DNA of 64,000 nucleotides from Salirhabdus sp. Marseille-P4669 (GTDB lineage: Bacteria; Bacillota; Bacilli; Bacillales; Alkalibacillaceae), in the NCBI RefSeq assembly GCF_900240405.1, contig NZ_OEQK01000001.1, positions 1-64,000 of the forward strand. The letters are read 5' to 3'. The notes below the pieces were generated by a model. It was given only the letters and a program-made list of their open reading frames with translations. It did not search any database and had not been told where the DNA came from. Below are positions 1 to 8,446 of the stretch, in pieces. Positions within the stretch are counted from its first letter, which is position 1; each line of letters starts with the position of its first letter. The position numbers and the translations under genes were made by a program.

Positions 1-228
1 GTCTTTCATCTTTCGGACATGCATCCAAAAGTATTATCCGGTATTAGCTCCGGTTTCCCGAAGTTATCCCAGTCTTACAGGCAGGTTGCCCACGTGTTAC
101 TCACCCGTCCGCCGCTCGTTCCACAAGTGTCACCCCCAAAGGGGATCCACTTGCTTCCCGCGCTCGACTTGCATGTATTAGGCACGCCGCCAGCGTTCGT
201 CCTGAGCCAGGATCAAACTCTCCAATAG
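1..228 (-). rRNA. 16S ribosomal RNA, 5' part (cut by the window start)
   Basis: The reverse complement carries the universal 16S 5' region, including the 27F-type block GAGTTTGATCCTGGCTCAG at 202-220, followed by typical Bacillus-group 16S sequence that runs off the left edge. About the first 225 nt of the gene are present. The mature 5' end lies near 225-231 but cannot be fixed exactly by eye. It is the first gene of an rRNA operon facing away from oriC and is preceded by three tandem promoters, as for rrnA of Bacillus subtilis downstream of bofA. Confidence 0.97.
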
Positions 229-347
229 ATTGTTTGATTAAAGCTCATAAATAGTAAATGGTAATGTAAATTACCGAATTGACGTACTGGTTGTTTTGTT
301 CAGTTTTCAAGGTTCAAATGTTAGTTGCGTTTATCAGCAACTTTTAT

Positions 348-376
348 ATTATATCAAACTATCATTTTCTAGTCAA
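348..376 (-). promoter_or_regulatory. rRNA operon promoter P2
   Basis: On the minus strand TTGACT (371-376) and TATAAT (348-353) are separated by exactly 17 nt. Transcription would start near 341. The leader that follows contains the CCTTGAAAACTGAACAA block typical of Bacillaceae rRNA leaders. This is the strongest of the three tandem promoters. Confidence 0.85.
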
Positions 377-426
377 TAACTTTTTTAAAGTTATTTTTAA
401 CTATCTAGTTCGAAACAACATTAACT

Positions 427-456
427 ACTATAACACGATTGTTCAGTATGATTCAA
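427..456 (-). promoter_or_regulatory. rRNA operon promoter P1
   Basis: On the minus strand TTGAAT (451-456) and TATAGT (427-432) are 18 nt apart, upstream of P2. Tandem promoters of this type are usual for Bacillus rrn operons. The call rests on sequence only. Confidence 0.65.
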
Positions 457-500
457 GTGCTTTTTTGTTTCCCCTTACCACTTATTAGCGGCGGATTTAT

Positions 501-529
501 AATATATCACGATAACAATAATCTATCAA
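501..529 (-). promoter_or_regulatory. Possible third rRNA promoter
   Basis: On the minus strand TTGATA (524-529) and TATATT (501-506) have 17-nt spacing. It lies between the bofA terminator hairpin and P1. It could be a third tandem rrn promoter; an AT-rich chance match is possible. Confidence 0.45.
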
Positions 530-560
530 TGACCAATTGTTTCCATTTAAAAAGATGATA

Positions 561-583
561 TTGGGCTGTTTCCGACAGCCCAA
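561..583 (-). terminator. Hairpin after bofA
   Basis: TTGGGCTGT and ACAGCCCAA form a 9-bp GC-rich stem with a 5-nt loop immediately after the bofA stop. The downstream T-run on the minus strand is interrupted, so termination may be partial. It separates the recR-yaaL-bofA unit from the rrn promoters. Confidence 0.65.
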
Positions 584-585
584 TT

Positions 586-852
586 TTATGGTAGCAAAAA
601 CATATGAATAGCAAACAATGATGTTACACCAGAAACACCTAAAAAACCAGAAATAACAGTTGTAAATAAATTAATTGGAATATGAAGACCAAAATTTGCA
701 CCAAACACATTCAGAAAAAAAAGAATTAACGCACCAATTAATATCTTCACAACACCTTGAGAAAGGATACGTAATGTTTGAACAGGGATGCCTTTTAAAA
801 GTATAAGCACAATTGCAACAACTATCATTCCTATAATTATATAGGGACTCAA
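586..852 (-). CDS. bofA: Pro-sigmaK processing inhibitor BofA
   Basis: This 88-residue protein is almost entirely hydrophobic, with membrane segments near residues 5-20, 30-50 and 60-85. In the BofA family the protein holds the SpoIVFB protease inactive in the outer forespore membrane and so times sigma-K activation during sporulation. Length, topology and position directly after recR-yaaL and before an rRNA operon match Bacillus bofA. The start is TTG, with GGGGAG at a suitable distance upstream. Function is inferred from family and synteny. Confidence 0.9.
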   Translation of the reverse strand: MSPYIIIGMIVVAIVLILLKGIPVQTLRILSQGVVKILIGALILFFLNVFGANFGLHIPINLFTTVISGFLGVSGVTSLFAIHMFLLP

Positions 853-916
853 TGGTTCAACTCCCCTTTCGCTTGTCCTACTATATATAGTATGTAGACG
901 AAAGGAAAATAGAACT

Positions 917-1132
917 TTAAAGCTTACCTTTTAAATTTCTACTCCTGGCCTCTCTTAATAGAAAGAAATATTTACTTTTAGAAACCGCCTGGTCATACAA
1001 ACTACTTTCACTAGGCTCTAAACTATTTTTCATTAGTTCATTTATATGATTCCAATTTGTTTGATATTGACGAATTTTATTTAATATTTCTTCGTCTACT
1101 TCTCTTTTTTTAATCTTCCTTTTCCCAAACAA
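917..1132 (-). CDS. yaaL: YaaL family protein (DUF2508)
   Basis: This small charged protein of 71 residues has the conserved C-terminal block KYFFLLREARSRN found in the YaaL/DUF2508 family; its biochemical role is unknown. I place the start at the TTG at 1130-1132, because GAGGGG lies 6 nt upstream and the length then matches B. subtilis YaaL. A longer reading from 1189 would overlap recR by 47 nt without any family support. It lies 10 nt after recR and is probably co-transcribed with it. Confidence 0.82.
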   Translation of the reverse strand: MFGKRKIKKREVDEEILNKIRQYQTNWNHINELMKNSLEPSESSLYDQAVSKSKYFFLLREARSRNLKGKL

Positions 1133-1142
1133 TTTAATCCCC

Positions 1143-1739
1143 TCACAATTCTCGTCTTCCTTCAAGTGCTTTTGAAAGTGTGACCTCATCAGCGTATTCT
1201 AGATCTCCGCCCACAGGAAGTCCGTGGGCTATTCTTGTTGTTTTAATACCAGCCGGTTTTACTAACCTAGAAATATACATTGCTGTTGCTTCACCCTCAA
1301 TGTTTGGGTTTGTTGCAAGAATAAGCTCCTTCACATTATCGTCTTTTAGCCGATTCAATAAAGAAGGAACATTAATATCTTCTGGTCCAATACCATCCAT
1401 CGGTGAAATAGCCCCATGTAATACATGATATTTTCCTCTATAGTCCTTCATTTTCTCCATTGCTATTACATCTTTCGGATCTTGAACCACACATATCGTC
1501 GTTTCATCTCTCGCTTCATCCTGACAAATAGAGCAAGGATCCATATCTGTTATATGACCACAAACGGAACAATGAGTTAGCTCTCTTTTAGCATTTACTA
1601 AAGCTTTTGCAAAATCCAATACATCTTCTTCCTTCATATTTAAAACAAAAAAAGCCAGGCGAACAGCCGTTTTTGGCCCAATTCCCGGCAATTTTGTAAA
1701 GCTGTCAACTAGCTTTGATATTGGTTCAGGATAATACAT
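1143..1739 (-). CDS. recR: Recombination mediator protein RecR
   Basis: RecR works with RecO and RecF to load RecA on gapped DNA. The 198-residue protein has the N-terminal helix-hairpin-helix ([13 protein letters not shown]), a four-cysteine zinc finger ([16 protein letters not shown]) near residues 57-72, and a Toprim domain ending in the family-typical [11 protein letters not shown] chose the ATG at 1739 over the TTG one codon earlier because it matches the family N-terminus YPEPISKL and follows GGGGG by 9 nt. It sits 13 nt downstream of yaaK in the dnaX-yaaK-recR cluster. Confidence 0.97.
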   Translation of the reverse strand: MYYPEPISKLVDSFTKLPGIGPKTAVRLAFFVLNMKEEDVLDFAKALVNAKRELTHCSVCGHITDMDPCSICQDEARDETTICVVQDPKDVIAMEKMKDYRGKYHVLHGAISPMDGIGPEDINVPSLLNRLKDDNVKELILATNPNIEGEATAMYISRLVKPAGIKTTRIAHGLPVGGDLEYADEVTLSKALEGRREL

Positions 1740-1752
1740 CAAACCTATCCCC

Positions 1753-2073
1753 CTAGAATCCTGGGATATTCAATCCTTTTGTGAATTGTCCCATTGTATT
1801 GTTCGTTTCATCATCAATTTGCTTCAATACTTCATTGGTTGCAGCTAAAATTAAATCTTGTAGCATTTCTACATCATCCGGATCAACTGCTTCTTCTTTA
1901 ATTTCAACATCCACGATTTCCTTCTTACCATTCGCAACTACTTTTACCATACCGCCACCAGAAGTAGCTTCAAACGTTTTTTCATGAAGTGCATCTTGTG
2001 CCTCCATCATTTTCTTTTGCATTTTTTGCATTTGTTTCATCATATTATTCATATTACCCATTCCACCACGCAT
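1753..2073 (-). CDS. yaaK: YbaB/EbfC family nucleoid-associated protein
   Basis: This 106-residue protein has the methionine-rich N-terminus [19 protein letters not shown] and the central [20 protein letters not shown] typical of YbaB/EbfC proteins, small dimeric DNA binders associated with the nucleoid. The ATG is preceded by AAGGAGG. It lies between dnaX and recR, a linkage conserved through most bacteria. The name yaaK follows B. subtilis. Confidence 0.93.
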   Translation of the reverse strand: MRGGMGNMNNMMKQMQKMQKKMMEAQDALHEKTFEATSGGGMVKVVANGKKEIVDVEIKEEAVDPDDVEMLQDLILAATNEVLKQIDDETNNTMGQFTKGLNIPGF

Positions 2074-2085
2074 GTTAATTCCTCC

Positions 2086-3777
2086 TTAATTATCTTCAAT
2101 TTCTAATAATTCATCGCCAACTAATTTTCTTGCCTCTGCAATTAACGGGTCTTCCTCAACCTCTTCAGGATTTTCCGTTTCTTCCTTAAGGCGTTGTTTT
2201 TGAACGTATTCTTCCCTTAACTCATTCCAACTTTCCTCTGGTATTGGAATAATGGAAATGGACTTCCCAAGAAAATTAGCTAGTTCGGTTTCAATTTCCA
2301 CTTGATTTTCTAACATTAGCGAGCAATGAATCTCATATTTAAAGGATAACACAAGAGCTTCCTCTGATGCTGCCTTTGGCTCACTATTTATTAATTTGGC
2401 GTGAGCAGGTGGACTACTTTGTTTTAAGGAATCCATGAATCGTGCCCACTGTTTTTGAATGTTTTTCAGTTCCTGCTTAGAAGCATTATCTAACACATGA
2501 CGAATTCTTTCAAACGGAACTTTATATCTTCTTCCACCACCAGAAGGTCTTCTTTGACGCTTCGCTTCTTCCTGTTTACGTTCTACTGGTTGATTTGACT
2601 GGTTTTCTTGTAGTTGGTGTAATTGCTTTTCTAGTTTTGAAATTTTCTCCATAAATTGTGGAGAAATATCGTTGCCTTTTGATTCTTCTATTTTTACTTC
2701 TGCAATATTTAACATTGCTATTTCAATAAACACTTTCGGACTATTTGTCCATCTCATTTGTTGCTGACATTCATTTAACTCTTGTATCGCTTGCTGAATC
2801 CAACTAGTCGTTAAAGCTTCGGCCAAATTACGAAATCTTTCGTCTGGAATGGCTCTTTCTAACAAGTCATCCATATCATTGGCACTTTGGTATAGCAAAA
2901 GGTCTCTTAAATAGTAAATTAAATCGTAAATGAGGCGACCTGTATCTTTTCCGGCTTCTAAAAATTCATCAATTAATCGAAATACATGCTTTACATCTTG
3001 CTCATACAAAGCCTCGATAACATCTCCTAGTTTTCTTTGTGAAACCGATCCAGTAACAGCTAGCACATCCTCTAATGCTACTGTATCTCCTTCACTATAG
3101 GAAACAGCTTGATCTAAAAGACTAAGCGCATCTCGCATTCCACCTTCAGCAGCTAGAGCTACTGTCTGCAATGCTTCTTCTTCAACGTGAACGTTCTCCT
3201 CAAGCATTATATGCTTAAGTCGCTCTGTAATTGCACTTTGAGATATTCGTTTAAAGTCAAAACGTTGACATCTTGAGATTATCGTTAGCGGAATCTTATG
3301 TGGTTCGGTAGTTGCTAAAATAAAAATAACATGTTGCGGAGGCTCCTCTAACGTTTTTAACAACGCATTAAATGCACCAGTTGAGAGCATGTGTACCTCA
3401 TCAACAATGTAAACCTTATACTTGATTGCGCTAGGTGCATACTTCACTTTATCACGGATGTCCCGAATATCATCTACACCATTATTGGATGCAGCATCGA
3501 TTTCAATCACATCTGATATAGAACCATCTTGTATTCCTAGGCAAGAAGGACATTCATTACATGGTTCTTTAACCGGAGAACGTTCACAGTTCACAGCTTT
3601 CGCAAAAATCTTAGCCGCACTTGTCTTACCAGTCCCTCTTGGACCAGAAAAAAGATAGGCGTGGGAAAATTTTTGGTTGTATATAGCGTTTTGCAGTGTT
3701 CTTGTAATATGTGACTGTCCTACTACATCTTGAAATGTTCTTGGACGCCAAACTCGATACAATGCCTGATAACTCAT
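2086..3777 (-). CDS. dnaX: DNA polymerase III subunits gamma/tau
   Basis: This is the clamp-loader ATPase and organiser of the replicase. The 563-residue protein has the Walker A motif GPRGTGKTS near residue 45, a four-cysteine zinc module (CERSPVKEPCNECPSC), the DEVHML Walker B box and the SRC sensor motif, followed by a charged linker and a C-terminal tau domain ending DPLIAEARKLVGDELLEIEDN. The ATG at 3777 is preferred over the GTG two codons earlier because AAAGGAG is 9 nt upstream and the protein then begins MSYQALYRVW as in relatives. The full-length frame is intact, so no programmed frameshift is needed for tau. Confidence 0.97.
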   Translation of the reverse strand: MSYQALYRVWRPRTFQDVVGQSHITRTLQNAIYNQKFSHAYLFSGPRGTGKTSAAKIFAKAVNCERSPVKEPCNECPSCLGIQDGSISDVIEIDAASNNGVDDIRDIRDKVKYAPSAIKYKVYIVDEVHMLSTGAFNALLKTLEEPPQHVIFILATTEPHKIPLTIISRCQRFDFKRISQSAITERLKHIMLEENVHVEEEALQTVALAAEGGMRDALSLLDQAVSYSEGDTVALEDVLAVTGSVSQRKLGDVIEALYEQDVKHVFRLIDEFLEAGKDTGRLIYDLIYYLRDLLLYQSANDMDDLLERAIPDERFRNLAEALTTSWIQQAIQELNECQQQMRWTNSPKVFIEIAMLNIAEVKIEESKGNDISPQFMEKISKLEKQLHQLQENQSNQPVERKQEEAKRQRRPSGGGRRYKVPFERIRHVLDNASKQELKNIQKQWARFMDSLKQSSPPAHAKLINSEPKAASEEALVLSFKYEIHCSLMLENQVEIETELANFLGKSISIIPIPEESWNELREEYVQKQRLKEETENPEEVEEDPLIAEARKLVGDELLEIEDN

Positions 3778-3885
3778 ATCCACGTTCTCCTTTAGAATTT
3801 CTACTATATATTATAACCGATTACAGAACCCGATTACAAAAACAATCTATTAATAGAATGTAAAACATAATTTTTCCACGGAATA

Positions 3886-3920
3886 TAAAAAAACTCACCT
3901 ATTAATAAGGTGAGTTTTCA
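3886..3920 (-). terminator. Terminator of the SRP RNA gene
   Basis: AAAACTCACC and GGTGAGTTTT form a 10-bp stem with an 8-nt loop, and the minus strand continues TTTTTTTATATT. It lies 20-50 nt beyond the SRP RNA 3' end and before dnaX, so it mainly separates the two. Confidence 0.88.
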
Positions 3921-3941
3921 TTTATATATGTTTATTTTATG

Positions 3942-4214
3942 TAACGCCGTGCACCCATCTTCGATAAGACAGTCCTAAGCGTTACTTAAGTTCATGGCTC
4001 GACCCAGGCAACCCCACGGCACATAGGAGTGACCGCTTACTGCTGCTTCCTTCCGGATCTGACAGGGTTCACGGGTTCCCATTGCGTGGGACCCAGGTGT
4101 CAACACCAATCCCTTAAGGCAGACCTTAAGACCGCCCTACCTCGGACGGGAATTCAACCTCGCTATAGCGGATTGCGAGTACAGGGCACCGCTACCTCCC
4201 CGTCTAGCACGGCT
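3942..4214 (-). ncRNA. ffs: Signal recognition particle RNA (large Bacillus type, scRNA)
   Basis: The reverse complement begins GTGCTAGACGGGGAGGTAG and contains the universal SRP domain IV apical sequence GTCAGATCCGGAAGGAAGC followed by AGCAGTAAGC. It ends in GGTGCACGGC. The length of about 270 nt, with an Alu-like domain, is that of the B. subtilis scr RNA rather than the short E. coli 4.5S RNA. The RNA pairs with Ffh to target nascent membrane proteins. Its position between tadA and dnaX matches B. subtilis. End points are estimated by comparison from memory and may be off by a few bases. Confidence 0.95.
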
Positions 4215-4334
4215 AATCTGATAACATTTTTAATAGCACAACTCGAAGTGTGCATAAATAAGTATATCTACTTTCACCTAAAAATGCAATGATTTATAGT
4301 GTGCAAGTTTTACCAGTTCTTATTCTTGTTACGT

Positions 4335-4808
<474 letters not shown>

Positions 4809-4941
4809 TCATTCCAACTCTTATTATACAGCCTTTATCATAACGAAAAAAAGTAAAGTTGTCATGCTTGGCTATGTAGCATACTTCCATTTCAAACCCA
4901 TAAATATGTAAGAGAGTCTAAATTAGAAAGGGTGTTTTCTA

Positions 4942-6225
4942 TTGGTTATTTATGTAGTTAAAAGAGGTGAATCCTTATACGATATTTCTCAAAGGTTTCA
5001 AACAACAATGCAAGCTATCATTCGTGTAAATGAACTTGATCAACCAGAAAGGCTCGTTGTAGGTCAGGCTCTAGTTACCCCTACTACTCAATATCGTGTT
5101 CAACCAGGAGAGTCCTTATATGTAATTGGTCAGAAATTTGATATACCGTATCAGCAGCTAGCGGAAGCGAACCAACTCCCTCTAAATACTCCACTACAAA
5201 TCGGTCAAGTACTTACCCTACCACAAGAACCAAAAGTAACGAAATCTTTTAATGCGTATGTAGAGCCTTATGGTGATACCGTTAGTCCAACGTTAGAACA
5301 AGCTGCACGATCAAAATCGCCATACTTAACGTACTTAGCACCATTTAGTTACCGAATTAATCGAGATGGTACTTTGGTTGCTCCTCCGCTAAACAATTTT
5401 GCTGAAATAGCAGCAAATAATCGGACCGCTTTAATGATGGTTTTAACCAATTTAGAGGAGGGGGCATTTAGTGCCGAGTTAGGAAGAATTATTGTAACTG
5501 ATGAGGCATTTCAAGATCGGTTTTTAGCAAACATTATTGAAACCGCTAATAATGTGGGCTTCCAGGATATCCACTTTGATTTTGAATTTTTGCCTGAAGA
5601 TGTTAGGGAGAACTACAATAATTTTTTACGTAAAGCAAAGGAAAGATTGTCAAATGCAGGGTTAATGCTATCTACCGCTTTAGCACCTAAAACCTCAGGA
5701 GAACAAACTGGGGCTTGGTACACGGCACATGATTACGCTGCACATGGAGAAATTGTAGATTTTGTTGTGCTAATGACTTACGAATGGGGGTATAGTGGTG
5801 GACCAGCTATGGCAGTTTCACCTATTGGACCAGTACGAGAGGTTGTTGAATATGCTCTCTCTGTAATGCCATCGGAAAAGATATTCCTTGGTCAGAACAC
5901 ATATGGCTATGATTGGACATTACCCTATGAACCTGGCGGCGAGTACGCAAAAGCATTAAGTCCAAAAGCTGCAGTTCAGCTAGCTCGAGACCAAAATGTA
6001 GAAATTCAATACGACGAAGAAGCACAAGCACCATTTTTCACTTACTATGATAATGAAGGAAAGCAACATGAAGTATGGTTTGAAGATGCAAGGTCGATAC
6101 AAGCGAAATTTGATTTAGTAAAGGAACTAAATTTAAGGGGGATTAGCTATTGGAAACTCGGGTTAGCTTTTCCTCAAAATTGGGCGTTGTTAGACAACCA
6201 ATTTAATGTATTAAAAATACGCTAA
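4942..6225 (+). CDS. yaaH: Cortical fragment-lytic enzyme SleL (YaaH), LysM and GH18 domains
   Basis: This spore-coat-associated glycoside hydrolase of family 18 digests cortex fragments during germination. Two LysM repeats span about residues 3-47 and 51-94, followed by a GH18 catalytic barrel with the DxxDxE-type motif DIHFDFEF near residue 212 and the strongly conserved stretch MTYEWGYSGGP. The 427-residue length and C-terminus FPQNWALLDNQFNV match B. subtilis YaaH. There is no signal peptide, as expected for a protein made in the mother cell. The start is TTG, with AAAGGGTG 7 nt upstream. Confidence 0.95.
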   Translation: MVIYVVKRGESLYDISQRFQTTMQAIIRVNELDQPERLVVGQALVTPTTQYRVQPGESLYVIGQKFDIPYQQLAEANQLPLNTPLQIGQVLTLPQEPKVTKSFNAYVEPYGDTVSPTLEQAARSKSPYLTYLAPFSYRINRDGTLVAPPLNNFAEIAANNRTALMMVLTNLEEGAFSAELGRIIVTDEAFQDRFLANIIETANNVGFQDIHFDFEFLPEDVRENYNNFLRKAKERLSNAGLMLSTALAPKTSGEQTGAWYTAHDYAAHGEIVDFVVLMTYEWGYSGGPAMAVSPIGPVREVVEYALSVMPSEKIFLGQNTYGYDWTLPYEPGGEYAKALSPKAAVQLARDQNVEIQYDEEAQAPFFTYYDNEGKQHEVWFEDARSIQAKFDLVKELNLRGISYWKLGLAFPQNWALLDNQFNVLKIR

Positions 6226-6232
6226 CAAAACA

Positions 6233-6271
6233 AAGGAGACCTTTTCAGTGGAGAAAGGCCTCCTTATTTTT
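6233..6271 (+). terminator. Bidirectional terminator between yaaH and the DUF3891 gene
   Basis: AAGGAGACCTTTTC and GAGAAAGGCCTCCTT form a long stem around an AGTG loop, followed on the plus strand by an AT-rich run (ATTTTTC). The stem includes the stop codon of the convergent DUF3891 gene, so it can serve both strands. Confidence 0.82.
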
Positions 6272-7031
6272 CATTACCAATAATCACAACTCGAGTTTGT
6301 ACCCTTTCCTTTTGAAAGGCTGCTTGCAATCCATCCTTTTCTATATGCTCCTTATCTAATTGCTTATAAGGGAGTGCCACCTGAAATTCTGAATGGAATG
6401 GGAAAGGCTCCACACAAATTCGTTTGTCGTTTAACCACTTTGCATTCAATCCTTCATTCGCAAACTCAAACCTCTGTCGAAACCCATTTTTAAACCAAGG
6501 ATGCTCTTCTTCCTTCAATACTCCCGGTTCATTTAAACAAAGATATAGAGATAAATCATCACAAAACTGAAGTAAGTCTAGATGATAGGAAATAGTCTGT
6601 TCATCTAAATATGTCTGCAGCTTGTCTTTGATTTTATTCCTTCTGTCTATTTCCTGGGAAATGAATCGAACAATGGATGAATTTGCCGAATCTTCTTTGA
6701 AAAAGGACGTATAATGTAAACTACACAGAAGTCCCGCATATTCAGATTGTTGTTGTACATACGTGATACCGTTCGTATACGCTTCTATCTTATCTACCAA
6801 TGGATAGTCAATAAAAGAATATGGTTGATTTTTTTCGCAATTCCAAAGCGGGAGCTGATCGATTTGCAGCCATGCATAATCATGATTTGCAATAGCAAAT
6901 TCTACATCAAAACGAATCTGTTCGTTATGTAAAATGGACCCTCTTAACTGCTTAGCCATTTCCCCGGAAATCAAGCCATGTTGATGTTGCTGAAAAAGGA
7001 TAAAGGATGTATCCTGATTGATCACAATCAT
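6264..7031 (-). CDS. DUF3891 family protein
   Basis: This 255-residue soluble protein resembles the DUF3891 family from its N-terminal MIVINQDTSFILFQQHQHGLISG and the histidine/aspartate-rich blocks FAIANHDYAW, CSLHYTSFF and LLQFCDDLSLYLCL. The scattered His and Asp residues suggest an HD-domain-like all-helical fold, which is an inference. No function is established. It lies 12 nt downstream of the permease gene on the same strand and is probably co-transcribed. The ATG follows a GGTGATG segment. Confidence 0.7.
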   Translation of the reverse strand: MIVINQDTSFILFQQHQHGLISGEMAKQLRGSILHNEQIRFDVEFAIANHDYAWLQIDQLPLWNCEKNQPYSFIDYPLVDKIEAYTNGITYVQQQSEYAGLLCSLHYTSFFKEDSANSSIVRFISQEIDRRNKIKDKLQTYLDEQTISYHLDLLQFCDDLSLYLCLNEPGVLKEEEHPWFKNGFRQRFEFANEGLNAKWLNDKRICVEPFPFHSEFQVALPYKQLDKEHIEKDGLQAAFQKERVQTRVVIIGNEK

Positions 7032-7043
7032 TACATCACCACC

Positions 7044-8336
7044 TTATATCATCGTTTTCTCCTTCCAAAATTGCTCGAACAAAATAACGAGAATCGTTCC
7101 AACAAGCAATCCATTGCTTACTACATTTTGAACAATACTTGGCAGACCTACAAATGCACCTTGTGGCATAAACATAAGTCCAATTCCAATTAAATAAGAA
7201 ACTCCCAAAATAGTTAATCTCCGATGACTTAACTCGTCACTTGCAATGTTTTTCAATCCAATTCCCATTAATTGAACAAACGTTGCCAGTAACGCCGCAT
7301 TTGCTACCGATGCTGGAATCATAGAAATAAATGCAACGATTGGTGGAAATAGTGCAATCCCAGCTAATAGGATGGATGCATATAAAAATGGACGTTTTGA
7401 TTTTTGACCTGTTAACTCGATAAATCCGGAAGTTGAAGCTAAAGTGACAACAGAAATACTAGAAAAAATAGCAGATAATCCTTGATTTAGCCCTAAAACA
7501 GTACTTCCTCGATTCATTTGTTCATATTGAAATGCTGGATTGCCTTTTATTGCATAGCTGGTAGCACCTAATGATGCAACTAAATTAGAAAGTAAAATAA
7601 CAGCTGTAAAAATGGCTATTGGTAGTGTCCCAATATCCCATTTTGGTATTCCCCAGGCGAATATCTCTGGCATTTTCACCATTGGAAGGGAAGATTGAAT
7701 TGAACCACTTCCGTTTACTATCCAATCGATCATCCACCCGAAACCAATGCCTAAAATAACAGCATAGTTTTTCAAGGGACCTTTCCAAAAGATTGATAGT
7801 CCTAATACAAAGAAAAAGACGAAAAGAGATATCGATACATCACGAATATTCGCTGTTCCATTTTCATCTACACCGAACATACCTTGCAAAAACGTCCCAC
7901 TTAACTGAATGGTCAATAAAAAAAGAAAAGAACCCGTAACAAGGGGAGTAAAGACTTTAATAATTTTTTGCGATAATCGGAAGACACCAATAAGTATTAA
8001 TAACAGTCCAGTAAGAATCATTGCTGTCTCTAAAACCTGTAATGTCTCCGGCAAACTACCTCCATGCTGTACGGTTGTTAGTGCATATACAGTAAATATG
8101 CTAATCCAAATTCCCGCAGGTCCATCAACAATTGGCATTCGATGGCCAATTAGCGCTTGTAAAAAACAAGCAATACCTACAACAAAAAAGGTGCGTTGCA
8201 TTAATCCTGATATATCACTTATGGACATTTGATAGATGGAGCCAATAACAATTGGCAATGCCACAGAACTTGCTAACAAAAAAACAAACCACTGCAGTGT
8301 TTCTAATGTTGTTTTTTGGAATTTGCTTAAGTTCAC
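7044..8336 (-). CDS. NCS2 family purine/pyrimidine permease
   Basis: This 430-residue protein has about 12-14 membrane segments. It resembles the nucleobase:cation symporter-2 family (uracil, xanthine and uric acid permeases), with DGPAGIWISIFTVYAL near residue 70 and the glycine-rich segment NQGLSAIFSSISVVTLASTSGFIELTGQKSKRP in the second half. It looks closest to the YwdJ-type subgroup; the substrate cannot be read from sequence. The start is GTG with AAGG upstream. I see neither a purine riboswitch nor a PurR box in the short leader. Confidence 0.8.
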   Translation of the reverse strand: MNLSKFQKTTLETLQWFVFLLASSVALPIVIGSIYQMSISDISGLMQRTFFVVGIACFLQALIGHRMPIVDGPAGIWISIFTVYALTTVQHGGSLPETLQVLETAMILTGLLLILIGVFRLSQKIIKVFTPLVTGSFLFLLTIQLSGTFLQGMFGVDENGTANIRDVSISLFVFFFVLGLSIFWKGPLKNYAVILGIGFGWMIDWIVNGSGSIQSSLPMVKMPEIFAWGIPKWDIGTLPIAIFTAVILLSNLVASLGATSYAIKGNPAFQYEQMNRGSTVLGLNQGLSAIFSSISVVTLASTSGFIELTGQKSKRPFLYASILLAGIALFPPIVAFISMIPASVANAALLATFVQLMGIGLKNIASDELSHRRLTILGVSYLIGIGLMFMPQGAFVGLPSIVQNVVSNGLLVGTILVILFEQFWKEKTMI

Positions 8337-8393
8337 AATAATCCTTCCCTTTATCTACTTAGTCTTGGTTTATTATAAACAAGTACTAAATAG

Positions 8394-8426
8394 AAAACTA
8401 GGAAATCCATTAGACTTCCTAGTTTT
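8394..8426 (-). terminator. Terminator after acsA
   Basis: AAAACTAGGAA and TTCCTAGTTTT form an 11-bp stem with an 11-nt loop about 20 nt past the acsA stop. The T-run on the minus strand is short (TTTTCTATTT). The hairpin also stands just upstream of the permease promoter region. Confidence 0.75.
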
Positions 8427-8446
8427 AGGTATACGTTATTTTGTGT

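Noticed and set aside
279-488. A 69-codon plus-strand reading frame before the 16S gene
   Set aside because: It lies in the rRNA leader and promoter region on the opposite strand, has AT-rich low-complexity translation and no ribosome-binding site.
2086-3777. Programmed frameshift in dnaX giving a short gamma product
   Set aside because: I saw no A-AAA-AAG slippery run with a downstream hairpin in the expected place, and Bacillus dnaX is not known to use one.
4029-4292. An 87-codon plus-strand frame
   Set aside because: It is the antisense of the SRP RNA and its translation has no protein family resemblance.
8337-8446. Purine riboswitch upstream of the NCS2 permease
   Set aside because: The 110-nt region is too short and lacks the conserved junction sequences of the purine aptamer.
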